NCBI GenBank assembly: GCA_020091685.1
Contig: CM034603.1
Location: 8,910,683-8,974,682 of the forward strand
Reading direction: 5' to 3'
DNA length: 64,000 nucleotides
Source of the DNA: Lutjanus erythropterus
Lineage: Eukaryota; Chordata; Actinopteri; Lutjaniformes; Lutjanidae
The notes under the pieces were generated by a model. The model was not told the origin of the DNA. It saw only the letters and a program-made list of their open reading frames with translations, and ran no database searches. Each line of letters opens with the position of its first letter. The stretch's first letter is position 1. Shown in pieces: positions 24,132 to 36,317 of this stretch. The translations under genes and the position numbers were made by a program.

Positions 24132-24562
24132 CCTCCATGCGTCCTTTACATTGGCATGAATGTTACGCAATATCTACAACAGGATGTCACACAGAATCAA
24201 AGATAACCCAGAAGAACATCGCGACCCGTAGACATAGAACCAACTGATGACAAATGTAATTTCCAATACTTTCAGATTTTTAAAATTTATGTAATTGTGT
24301 CTTGCTTGAACTATTGGATATACTGCTACATCACCCCCACAACCACTGGAGTTACTGCTCTGTTGTGTCTGTATCCGTTACTAGCCTTAATATGAAGCTA
24401 CAGACAGCAGTTAATTAGCGTAGCCTAGCTTAATAATGATTGCCAGCTCTGGGAAACAGCTAGCCCCAGTAATTAGCATATTTTTCTTCTTTGTTTAATC
24501 TACAAAACCAGACTTGTGTTTTTTCTGGATGATTTCTAGCTGTTTTCCATCTTTAAGGTAAG

Positions 24563-24829
24563 CCAATGGTCTCATGGGCCGAAGCTTGATTGGAAAGTCA
24601 GTTTATGTCTTTGCTAAAAAATGGAAATAGCTACACATCTATGCAGAATCAAAAGTTTCCCAAAGAAAAAGAAAACAAGTCAAAAGTTGACCATTAAATA
24701 CATTGAGAGACATGGATGAAGAATTTGTTTTGCTTACTGATTGATGTCAGCACCTATCAGCACTTTTGAAGCTCACTGATATACATGTTTTTTTTAGTTT
24801 GTTGTTCAATCGGACAAAACCAAACTAAG
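24563..24829 (+). repeat. Duplicated block B, first copy
   Basis: 267 bp from CCAATGGTCTCATGGG to AAACCAAACTAAG. It recurs at 25216-25482 with a single substitution by eye. Confidence 0.92.
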
Positions 24830-24966
24830 CTAACCAAAGCTAACGATCTCTTGGGTTGTAGCTTCAATTAATGGTCAGGCTATGTCTTAGCTAACAATGG
24901 AAGCATAAAGCATAGCATAAAGAATGGAAGAAGAATGAAACAGCTTTAAAAATAAAATAGTCCCAA

Positions 24967-25482
24967 AATGACCTAACAGCCATTTTTCATTTCAGCCTTT
25001 ATGACACAGGAAACAGGAACAGGAAAAGCACAGGTGAAATTAATAACATTGATGATGGCTAAATTCCTTTCAGGTGTGCCGGTGCAGCGTTTGTGTACTC
25101 TGCATGATGGCTCACTGCGTACTCACTGTAAATTGAACACAAGAAAAAAGTAATAAGGTAAGCTTTATTGATAAATTTGCTACCACATTATTTGTAAAAA
25201 TGATTTTTCTAAAAGCCAATGGTCTCATGGGCCGAAGCTTGATTGGAAAGTCAGTTTATGTCTTTGCTAAAAAATGGAAATAGCTACACATCTATGCAGA
25301 ATCAAAAGTTTCCCAAAGAAAAAGAAAACAAGTCAAAAGTTGACCATTAAATACATTGAGAGACATGGATGAAGAATTTTTTTTGCTTACTGATTGATGT
25401 CAGCACCTATCAGCACTTTTGAAGCTCACTGATATACATGTTTTTTTTAGTTTGTTGTTCAATCGGACAAAACCAAACTAAG
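24967..25482 (+). repeat. Chimeric duplicate A'B'
   Basis: Block A' (24967-25215) is fused directly to block B' (25216-25482). In the first copies A and B lie about 1.9 kb apart. The join shares AAG with both parents, that is a 3 bp microhomology, and A' begins in an AATGACCT also present at A. Confidence 0.9.
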
Positions 25483-26728
25483 AAAAAAACCAGAATTGTT
25501 TTTACACTTTGAATTAATTAAACAAGATACAGCATCTTAATTAGCAAGAGGCTGTGGTCAGATCCTTTACCTCTGGACAGAGCCGGGCTAGCTGTTTCTC
25601 CTTGCTAGCTAAGCTAACAGTCTCATGGCTGTAGCTTCCTCTTTACTCAACAGATGTGAGAGTGGTTCCAATTGTTTCTTCTAAATCTTGGCAAAAAAAG
25701 CAAATAGGCAAAGTTCCCAACATGTTTCTTTAACAACATACTTACAATCTATCATTTTTATGTAAACTGTTTGTTATAAAGGTCAGAAAAGGAAATAGAA
25801 GATCAAAGCATTTGCAGTATTGTATTCATTACTGTTCTGACTAATGTAACCTCTCAGCCTATTTCACAGAAAATGACTAGATCTTCCCAAGAAACCAAAC
25901 CAGAAACACAGAAAGAGAGAGGTCACAGATAACTTTAATGTGTGACACAATATTTATGCCAACTTATTATTTCTAAGGAACTATTCACTGCTTCAATTAC
26001 TGCTGTTGCTCTGGTTCTTATGATTCATAAGGAGGTTCAGCCTGTGACATCAAGAGCTGTGTTTTACAACAGTGTGATGAAATGTGTCTGCGACTGCGTT
26101 GCGTCTGTGTGACTCTTAAAGTCTTAATCAATTGCAGTGTTCATTCACAGTTTGCTGCGGGGGCTGATTCATGCACTGCAGTTGCTCCGGAGATGAACAC
26201 AAACACATAAAGCCAACAGGAGCGCTGCTGTTGAACAAATGATTTATCTGCTGCTCTGCTGCTCTGCTCTAACCCCCTGTCCTCGCTATTCAGAGAAATC
26301 TTGAGCATGTAAGATTCAGTTTCTCCTCTGTATATAGAAGGCAGAGCTACTGTGTATTCTGAACACAATTCAGAAAGAAAATATTCTTTCCAGAAAATGA
26401 TTCACTAAGAGCAGACCAGAATGTATTCATTCATTATACTTTCCACATTTTTGTATCCCACTCTCCCATCTATTTCAGGCTTTTTGCTCTCTCCACATAT
26501 ATTCTCTGTACAAAGCATGATTTTTTTCTTGATTGTGTTGCAGTTTCATTTGAGTCATCCAACAGGACCGGCATCTACAGCAGTGTTTGCATCTCTGTGA
26601 GGCTGTATTTAGGTTTGCCTAAACGCAAACGCCATTATCAACATGCCAACGTGCTTGCAATGACAATGCTAATATGTTAATGTTAAACAGGTGTAATGTT
26701 CACAATTTTAGCACACTAGCATTTGCTT

Positions 26729-27160
26729 TTAAATGCACAATATGCAAATTCTGCCTCTAGGGGTCTCGCTCAGATTAAAACAATAACAAAAGACGTAGTT
26801 TGATGATGTTGTGAAATGGCGTGGGATCACTGGAGCTGTTATCGTCACTAAACAACCACCAAAGCTGATGAAAATTTCAGATAGAAATTCTGTTCATGGA
26901 CATGGTAAAAAGTTTAGTCACTTTCGTCAAAGTCCTTCCCTATTTTCTGACTTACCCGATGTATTCTGTATTTTCTCAGAATAAAAGTTGTGCCCCTTCT
27001 GATGTGACTTCAGAACTAACTTCAGAAAAAAGAGACAAATTATTTTTTTCCTTCTGTTTGAAACATGTGGGATAATGTAAGTGCACAGCTCAAAAATATG
27101 TGACATGTGTCTAGCATTTTAGATATTTTTATGCAGAAATGTTGCATATTATAGCTTTAA
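26729..27160. repeat. MITE-like element with TATGCAA ends
   Basis: Left TTAAATGCACAATATGCAAA and, on the opposite strand, TAAAGCTATAATATGCAACA form inverted ends 430 bp apart, each followed closely by TCTGC. I recognise these ends from other fish introns. There is no coding frame. Confidence 0.6.
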
Positions 27161-29557
27161 GTATTTAGTCATAAAACAAGTCCTGGACAAATGATGAAGA
27201 GGAGATACTTTATTAATCCAGCTTGGGAAAAGACTGACATCTGGAGAGATGTCAGAGTGATCATGCTGCCACACAGTTGGTACTTCAAGCTCATCGTGAG
27301 GGGGACATGAGTACCTCTACCAAATTCAGAGGAAATCCATCTCATACATTTTGAGATACTTAAAGCTGTTTTCGACAGTCTTTTTTCTATGCTTTTGGCC
27401 AAAAAAATCTCTGACCTTTAATCATTTTTAATTCAAGAGGTCTGAGAGAAAACTAGACCTCTGTACTTCCTCTTGACTCTGTTTTCTGGCTTTAGAAAAT
27501 CTAGTCTGTGAACAGAGAATTTGGCCAGTCAAAGGCCATTTCAGAGAAAGAGCGTTCCAATTGGCTGCTCTGCAAATGCGTGCGGAAGAGTGCAGACACA
27601 TCCTTTCAGATGGTGAAAGTCTGATTTAATGGAGGAAAATCCAGCAGAAAATCCTGCAACTTGTGATAAGTTTCCTACATTCTTTGCCCACAACAGGACA
27701 TGTTCACATGTGTTTTATAGTGCATAACACGTGTGAACACATCCTGGCTCTGCATGGAGCTTAGAGCTCATTAGGTTCAATGTCATGGCATTTGTATCAA
27801 CAAGTGGCAAAGAGGCATGATGACAAACATTGAGGAATACTGTTTGTGAGGGGACAGTGGTATGTGTGTTTGTGTGTGTGGTGTACTAGCAGCGCAGCTT
27901 TCACTGACACAAAACTGAGCATGTCCAATTTCCTCTCCCTGTTGTGAGACGTCGGTGTGACAGTCCAATAACACGACCCCCCTGGCAGAGAAATCAGGAC
28001 CTCTGCTGTTTCTCGCCCCTCACCACTGAGGCAGTCGAAAAGGATGTCAGGACTCTCGTCCAGCTGTTAGACACCATCACAGCTGCCTCTGAAGCCTGGG
28101 GCGGTCCGCCCTGTGGCCACGAAGCGCTGGAGAGGCGTCTTTGAGAAGAGAGTCACAGCAAGAGGGACTTGGTGGGGTCTCACGCTGTGGAGAACGCGCC
28201 CTATGTGGCATGAGGTGTCGCAGGGTAACTGACTCCTTCTGCTGCTGTTCAAGCATGTGGGTTTGGTGGGAGCCGAGGGGCTTAGCAGACTGATACGAGA
28301 CGGCAGAGAGAAGTGAAAGGGGATTTGCACAGGTTTTTGTAGGTTTAATGGACCAGTGTGTAAGATTAACAAGAGTTTATCATCAGAACATGGCAGAGAT
28401 GGAATATAATATCCACAAGTAACTTTTCATTAGTGTACAATCACCTGAAAATAAGAACTGTGTTTTCATTATGTTAAAATCATTGCCTGTAAATAAAGAT
28501 GGCTGACATGTCTCCACTTCCTCTGACTGTACAAAACTGAAGCCAAAATATCCTAATCATGAGCGCTGCCATCTTGACATCATTTGGAACCAGAGTCTGC
28601 ACAGTAGTGCCCAGTGTTGGAGCCGCGGTATCAAGGTCTCGCCCACACAGCTGCTCCGCTCAGCTGTCAATCGTGGCATGAAATCCTTTTTTTAATATCA
28701 TCAGAAACAAATTAAAACCAAACCGATCAGAAATATGAACACTTGCACAAAGATCAGTGCAATAAGAACTACCTAACATGACAGAAATCATCTTTGATTT
28801 TTTTTTTTTTTTTTTTTTTAGTGTGGCCCATTTGTTATCTATAAACATTTGGAGGCAGGATTTATGACCTGTACTGCAGCCAGCCAGCAGGGGGCAACAA
28901 GATGCCTTGGCTTCACTTTTGGGGGGCTGTCATTTTGTCAATTTCTAATAAATGTTGTAAATAAAGTAAAATAAAGTTTCTCCCACACGCTTGGAAGGGG
29001 AGAGTGAAATGAGATGTTTGTGATGTGCAAGTTCACCACTAGATGTCACTACTGTCTTACTGGTCCCATAAGTTTGGACCAAAGTGGTGGACCATCTGAC
29101 CAACAGACTGACATTGTCGTCCCCAGATTTATGAGGCGAGCATCTCAAAATCATCAACTCCTCCTTACCCTCTTTGTAATCAGAGTAGATCCAATAAATC
29201 ACTTTTACATGTACACCTCAGTGGACAACGACAATGAGAGTATTTTTTAATAATACAAAATGTTAATTTTGTACATTCATCATATAAGATATTACATTTT
29301 CTTCTGCTCTTGCAGATTACATGTGGAAAGTATTACATATCTTGAGTTTCCATTGTGATCAGAAATGACAACATCACGACTTGGCTCACCTCTGATTCAT
29401 TTAACTACACACCCAAACACACACTGTAGCCAGGAGTATGTCACTTCTCAGAGGATGTATCATGCTGTCATCACAGTGGGGACACTAGTGCCAGTATCTC
29501 ACAAGTCAAAAGCAAGTCATAGGTCAAAACTCTTGAACTTAAGATACTGAGTCTTAA

Positions 29558-29997
29558 GGGGACAGTTCACCCCCTAAAATCAATGGTACACATTTTCCCT
29601 CTGATCTGTAGAGCTATTTATCCATCCACCCATCATGTTTTTGATGTTAGTTGCTGAGTTTTGGAGATATCAGCTGTAGAGATGTCTGACTTCTCCGAAA
29701 TGGATAAAAAAAAAATACACTTGAAAAATTCAAAACCAATGTCTACTGGAGATACTTTTAACTCTACAGGAGTTTACATGGAATTTTTGTTTCTGTTTTT
29801 TTTTTTGTTTTGTTTTTGTGCTTTGAGCACCACAAGTTGAGCGTCATTTAGTCACATTATATTGGAGAGAAGGCAGAAATCTCTATGGCCAAAATCTCCA
29901 AAACACTGTAACCACCCAAAAATCTTGATGGATAAATAGCACTAGAGGCCAGAGGAAAAATGTTTATTTTGTATTTTGGGGTGAACTGTCCCTTTAA
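29558..29997. repeat. Inverted-repeat element (GGGACAGTTCACCCC family), complete
   Basis: Left GGGGACAGTTCACCCC and right GGGGTGAACTGTCCCTTT are inverted copies about 440 bp apart. Interior blocks (TTTTGGAGATATCAGC; TATTGGAGAGAAGGC) also occur at 3098-3260 and 47880-47950, showing a family with at least three members here. Confidence 0.7.
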
Positions 29998-31549
29998 ACG
30001 TGTCTTCTTGATCTCATTTTAAATCAGTTTTAAGATGTAAATAGTAACAGAGCATAAATATACCATTATTTGGCAGTATATTAGATTAGTTTTTTCTTCG
30101 AGGTTTTGTGAAATGTGAGTCAATTATTTTTCTTTTACTTTTTGGGATGTGTTGTTTTTGTGTTTTATTCAACATTTTATTAAATTCAACAGAGTATGCA
30201 CCACTGACCTCAACAGTGAAACACTGACATTCAAGCTGTGAAAATGTGTAAAAACATATAGCCATTTTATTATAAGATGGTACAGGAAAAAAAACACTGT
30301 GCTCAACTGAAGACAAAAAAAGAGGGATGCATGTAACTTAAATAATTAAAAGACTGATTTGGACCAAACTCTTTCTAACTGGAATATGTCTGTTCACTAT
30401 GAAATGAAATGTCATACAGTGACGGTGCCAACACAACATCTCATTATGTAACCTTTTTTTCTGCCAATAATTGAAGTCTAATCATAATTTTTCTAATTAT
30501 TCATTAAGAGTGTCATGAGAACAAATCTTGATGACCTTCAAGTATGCATACAAATTGGAAATTTGAAAAAAAACTTGTAAGATAAAAAAAGAAGAGAGAG
30601 ACTCATTTCCACTGAATATTGGCTCCAGCTGGTGTCCACCAAGGTTCTTCTGCTTTATGCTTTGGAAGATCTTTCACATCAAAAGCCTGCAGTCACGAGT
30701 CACTGGTGTAAAGTTTGGTTGCAGGTCTTTTTTTTTCATTGAGTCACTTTGCCTTGGGCTTGAGTCCACACCTCTGACTGCTGCCCCCCCCCCACACACA
30801 CACACTGAGGATGTGGGTGAACGTTGGCATTTGATTCCTCTACAGAGCAGGGCTGTGTGGAGTAACCATGCTGCCCTCTGGTGGTTACAAACAAAGCTCA
30901 CTGCACCTCATGACAAGTACAATCAACATACTTTACAGTACAACAAATTTGACATGTGGACGCTAATTTTTTAACGGGGTTGGATCATACCACAACATTT
31001 TGTTTTGGTCTGATGAACACCAGGGCCAGGATCAACAATATCAATGCCAATATCAACACTGTCTGTTGTTAAAAAGCAGCTAATGTACAAATGGAGAAAA
31101 ATATCAGGATTTATTAATCAGGCTGCTTCTGAATTTACCACAGTAAAATACCACAGAATAATTTGCCAAACATGAGACATTTCTTTTTCTTGGTCCATTA
31201 TAATCATTTAATCACACACATAAGACAGCTTTCAATGGTAAACATCAAAATTTCATTATATTAATTCTCTGAACTAAAACTGTCAACGCTTCACACATGT
31301 ACACAAAGTCAGCAGAGGTGCAAATATTACAGCACTCAGAAGAGTGTACATGTGCCCAGGATGTGATCTAATAGTAATGAAGAGCAGAGGTCTCAAGAGA
31401 GGCACTAGATATTTGTCTGTAGGCTGTAAGTCACAAGGAAAGCAACACAATCACTAACCCTGAGGAGTCTAACAGAAAGGACTCTACAGCTACACTTTGT
31501 GTAACTGCACATCTAACAAATCAGATGATACATAGCTCAAGTATAGGTA

Positions 31550-32235
31550 TAGATAAAAAAGTTTTTCAGAAAAACTTGTTGTACAAGTAAATTTTCAGAT
31601 CAGATGTGCTCTATTGAAATGGGTCCAGCAACAGCAAGCTGATAAAATATCATATGGGTATACTACTTTATTATTTCTCTAAAGGGCATGAACATGAACT
31701 GTTTAAGGGAATGTTAAGGTAGAATCTATATCTTTCTGAGGAAAGGGACTTGGAAGCAGTAAATAAATAAACAAATAAATAAATAAATAAATAAATAAAT
31801 AAGTTACTTTTGGGAGCCATAAAAAAATTGTAGCTCAAGTAAATTTTTCAGGTCAAGCCCGCTCCATCAAAACTGGGTCCAGTGATGGCAAGCTGATAAA
31901 ATATGTTACTGCTTTATTATTTTTCAAAGGGCATAAATCTGAACTGTTTAAGGGAAATTTAACATAGTATCTATTTCTTTCTGAGGAAAGGGGGCCCAGA
32001 AGTGCTAACTAACTAACTAACTAACTAACTCAATAAATAAATAAATAAGTTACTTTGGAAGGCATAAAAAAAACTTGTTGAAATAAATTTTTCAGGTCAA
32101 ACGTGCTGCATCAAAACTGGGTCCAGTTATAGCAAGCTGATAAAATATCATACTGCTTTATTCTTTTTCAAATGGCACAAATGTGAACTGTGTAAGGGTA
32201 TCTATTTTTTTCTGATGAAAGGGGTCTTAAAGAGA
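31550..32235 (+). repeat. Three-unit tandem array (about 245-254 bp) with nested microsatellites
   Basis: The marker GGGTCCAG occurs at 31621, 31875 and 32119, giving periods of 254 and 244. Each unit shares CAAGCTGATAAAATAT, CTTTATT and CTGAACTGT blocks. Unit 1 ends in an (AAAT)n tract (about 31758-31801), unit 2 in (AACT)n then (AAAT)n (about 32006-32047), and unit 3 stops before any microsatellite. Confidence 0.85.
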
Positions 32236-32345
32236 GCACGCACACAAATTTGACTTATTAATGCGGACCATACATTGGGACCCAGAGCTACACTGCTGTC
32301 TCCTCTATAACTAGATGGGCTAGCGTCTGGAGGGGAACTCTTTTT

Positions 32346-32621
32346 TTTCGCGAAATTCTCACGAGATTTGTACAAGTTCCCTCTTCACTGTACACTTTGT
32401 GCAAACTCTCTATATTTTGTAAAAAGACAGGTGGTTGGTGGCTAAAATCGGGGTAAGTTTGGGAACAGAAAACTTTCAGTTAAGGTCAAGAGAAGATCAC
32501 GGTTTAGGTTAACAGATCTCGCGATATCTTCGCGGGCCTTAGGTTCCCTCCTGGACACGATCAGCGCCGCCCATTTTACGTCATCATTACGCGTCCACAA
32601 CACACGGCGTCCGTCTCACAC
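32346..32621 (+). promoter_or_regulatory. nop9: CpG-rich nop9 promoter and non-coding exon 1
   Basis: A local cluster of CpG in AT-rich sequence, without a TATA box. It contains TCTCACGAGA (32357-32366) and TCTCGCGATA (32517-32526), near-matches to the TCTCGCGAGA element of housekeeping promoters, and TTACGTCA (32576-32583), an ATF/CREB-type half-palindrome. Transcription probably starts near 32585-32600. The exon would end at ACAC|GTGAGTT (GT at 32622-32623), and splice to an acceptor at 33448-33449. The start is inferred, not observed. Confidence 0.6.
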
Positions 32622-33449
32622 GTGAGTTAAACTACGTTTTTTTGCCTTCCGTAAAGTCTTTCTGGAACACGTTTTCTGCTACTTATTAAGCTAAATAGGT
32701 AATTGAAATATTTTTTATAAATCTGTTATAATGTCTTCTCGTTTGGAAAAACTAGTTTGTGTTCCGGCTCTCGTGCAGGGAGTTAGCATGGATCCTTCCT
32801 CAGCTACAGTCCTGTATATGCAGACCTCGTCCTGTCATGTCTTATAGCCAAACTCCATTTCCAGAATATGTCAATATAACGTGTCACCGCTTATCGGTAA
32901 CCATAAAGAGCTCGTATAACCCGACATATAACATTGTCTGAATCATGAGTAGCCAAACGTAAATTCGGCATACATTGCTGTTGCCCAAAAAATAGATATC
33001 CCTTGTTTACAAAGAATTTCCATCTTCGCTGCACTGACATTCCCCTCAATCAACTTTGACCACACCATTATGAAGAACAGGTGGATCAAAACACAACAGT
33101 CAGTGCTGAGATACTCAGTGGATATATACTCATTTGTTAATCCTCGCTGTTTATTGAAATGTATTAATGAGAGGAGAAGTCTTTATTCCAGTGTGAACCC
33201 TTTTTTCATTATTTACATTTTACACTTCACAGTGTGGATTAGTGTAATTTCAATAATATGTAATTCTAATAAAGTTATGGTCAGTCTGTTTATGTGATGT
33301 TTTATTATAATATACAGACTGACCTGTACCAATTCATAATGGTATATAATTATAGAGATGTGCTGTTTGGTCAATCAGATTAATATGATTTGAAATGTCA
33401 AATCCTAATGATTGCTTCATGTTTTCTCCTCAACTTTTTCCTGTTTCAG

Positions 33450-33528
33450 CCTGAAGATCAAGCTGAGCATCCTTTCCAACAAGACAGAGAGATTCTACCT
33501 TTAACCTGCATGTTAGAAGGTCCAAGCC
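33450..33528 (+). other. nop9: nop9 5' UTR part of exon 2 with overlapping uORF
   Basis: Acceptor TTTTTCCTGTTTCAG ends at 33449. An upstream ATG at 33510 (T at -3, weak context) opens a 28-codon frame that ends at 33596, overlapping the nop9 start at 33529 in another frame. Confidence 0.6.
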
Positions 33529-33754
33529 ATGCTGGCAAAAACAGAGGAAAGGAAGCCACAGAAAGGGGGAGGAAAGAAGAGGAGACACCCTGGTGAAAAT
33601 GGAGAGGGAGGACAGAGCAAGAGGAGGGGAGGTGCAGAGGGAGAAAAGGGTCAGGGAGACGGTGGAAGGAAGCGCCTGGACGCCCTGAGTGTGGGCTATT
33701 TCCGCAGAGTTGGGGAGAGACTCAGCGAAGGCTTTGAAGATAATGAGGAGAGAG
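33529..33754 (+). CDS. nop9: nop9 coding exon 1
   Basis: Starts MLAKTEERKPQKGGGKKRRH and continues Gly/Glu/Lys-rich to LDALSVGYFRRVGERLSEGF. The donor is AGAG|GTGAGA (GT at 33755-33756), phase 1. The basic low-complexity head is typical of nucleolar targeting regions; GYFRR matches the first conserved motif of the family. Confidence 0.88.
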
Positions 33755-36231
33755 GTGAGAGGGATAATTATTCTGGAGATCTGAGCGAGCCGAGGACTGG
33801 AAGTTGATCAAAGTTGGGGATGTGAAGCAGAAAGGCTCATTACACACCAGTACATGGTCATATTAAAACAAAAATCAAGCTTTTGAACTGAACTCATGGG
33901 GAAAAGAAAATCATAAAACTTCCTTAAAACTTTAGTATTGCCATATCCATTGAGGTATGAAAAATTTCAGATGAATTTGTTTGGGTTGAAGTTTAAACAA
34001 ATAGAGCTGAAACAACTGGTCAATTTGTCAAGCAACAGAAATCTATTGGGCAACTATTTTAATTATTGACTAATATAATTCTAGGCTTATTTTTCTAGCA
34101 AAGATGCCAAATATTTTTGGGGCTCCGCCTTTGAAAAATTAGGATTTTCTGCTTTTATTTGTCCCGTATCACAGTCACTTAAAGATTTGTGGCTATTGGA
34201 CCAATAATAATAATTTTAAAATGGCACTAAAGCTGTGACAATTAATCAAGTAATCAATTAAATTGGATTAAATTAATGTGCAAATATTTTGCTAATCGAT
34301 TAATTGGTTTTTAGTACTTTTTCAAGAAAAGTCTCTGATTCCAGCTTCTTAAATGTGAATATTTTCTGTGTTTTTTAGTCCTCTATGACAGTAAAGTGAA
34401 TATAAAATATCCTGAATATCCTGTCCAGCATATTTCAAGTGAAGTCAGATTTTGTAGCATTATTTAAGTTAACTAAACCATGTAGCAGGATTTAGTCATA
34501 TGTTTAAAAAGATACATTATATGATAATATTAAGACAACAAATAATAAATATCAATGTATTATCCAGCCCTTCTGAGCACGTGGCTGTGCCTTGTTACCC
34601 TTCATACTAGGACTGGGTATGAAACCTCTTAACACTTTTTTAATACACGCCAAAATAAACAAAGTCTAAATTTATTCAAACACTTTTCTACCACTGAGTT
34701 AAGTCATGTTGTTTTAGTATTTATTCAGGAGCAGGTCTTTTATAGCTGCTTGTGTTTTGGACATTTAATCTTTGAGAAATGTGTTTCTTTTGCTGAAATA
34801 AAAATACGTTTTAGAGGAAAACATGTAGATTCTCAAACTGTGGTACACTGCTGGTACACGAGCTACTTCTAGTGGTACGTGGAGGAATATCAGAAATATT
34901 ATAAATATAATATAAATGCTTCAAAAAACACTGAAAGAAGAGCCAGTAAAGTCTCCACAGCAGCTGCTACCATGAAACAGCACAAAACAGTAAGGTGGAG
35001 TTCAATATTTTCTGAGGTGGTGTGCAGTATAAAAAGTTTGAGGAACGCTGCTTTAAAGAAAGTTGTAAAGACAAAACAAATACACTGTTATAAACGCCAA
35101 ACTAGGGCTGCAGCTACCAAATACTCTTACTGTAGATGAGCCGGCTGATTATTTTCTATATTGATCAATCCTTTTGTGTAAAAAACAGTGAATAGTATCT
35201 AGAAATATTTACATTTTCTAGAGCTTTAACCACCTGACCATCACTTTAAATCCCAAAGACTTTTACATTTGAGAAGCTAGAATCATATAACGAGGAAGCC
35301 TTGTTTGATTGAAAAATGACTTAAGTGATTAATTGATCAAATTTAGTTAATTTTCTGGAAGTCTGCCAATTCAGCTGTATTTTGAACAGTGTCCTGCTTC
35401 TTACTGACCTTGCACAGTATATTGTGTTGTCCAGTTATTTAAGCTTGAGTGAGTTACAGTCTTCACTGACTCACTGAGTCCTCTGACATCTGACAGTTTT
35501 TGAAAGCTGAAAAAGTCTGATGAGACAACACATCAACTGGATGCTTACTGATGCGCAGAGTTGGATGTATCCATCCACAGCATCTTTGGGGACCGTGTGT
35601 TTACATTCACTCGCCTTTCTCCGATAAGTTGATGACTAAAACTTCACTCCTGCGTGTGTGTAATCTTTCCACACGTCTTTATGTTTCTTGTGTAGAGATG
35701 TTTGTGGACAACGTCCTCACAGAAGTTAAAGGTAAAGCCGTCCTGGTGGCGACGAACCAGACAGGAAGCATCACTCTGCAGCGGCTGCTCCCGCTGTCCA
35801 GTCCTGAGCGGGTGGGGGAGGTGCTGGCTGAACTGGGAGGAGAATCGGGGTCCGAGTTTAAGACGGTTTCTTGTGACCGGTGCGGCGGCCACGTGGTGGA
35901 GAGCGCAGTCAGACAGATGTCCAGGTGGACGGGTAAGATTACAGGTTGCATTTATGAGGCAGTCAGTCCTCATAGAGGACCAGCAGTAACGACTCACCTC
36001 GGTTCTGTATCCATTCATTTTTAGAGAAGGAGGCGTCTGCCACCACAGAAGAAGAAGAAGAAGAAGAGGAGAGCTGTGGAGTGTTGGAGGCCCAGGTGTT
36101 GTCTTTAAGTCAGGTGGTGAGGGACAACAGCGCAGAGTTCATCAAACATGTTCACGGCTCACACGTGGTCCGAACGCTCTTACACGTGCTGGCAGGCTGC
36201 CTTGGACCGCCGCGCACCGAGGCTCGTCCAG

Positions 36232-36317
<86 letters not shown>

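Larger units (their letters stand above)
17700..32340. other. Spacer between divergent tgm1 and nop9 promoters
   Basis: About 14.6 kb without a supported gene. Besides the elements listed separately it holds a T22 run (28798-28819), a copy of the GACCAGTGTGTAAG-type fish repeat starting near 28348, copies of the GCTAGCTGTTT / GCTAAGCTAAC repeat near 24330-24560 and 25570-25690, and a C10 plus CA tract near 30783-30805. Many short open frames occur but none resembles a known protein. Confidence 0.6.

Noticed and set aside
35644-36018. Long antisense open frames opposite nop9 exon 2
   Set aside because: They mirror a GC-rich coding exon, have no family resemblance and no splice or start context.
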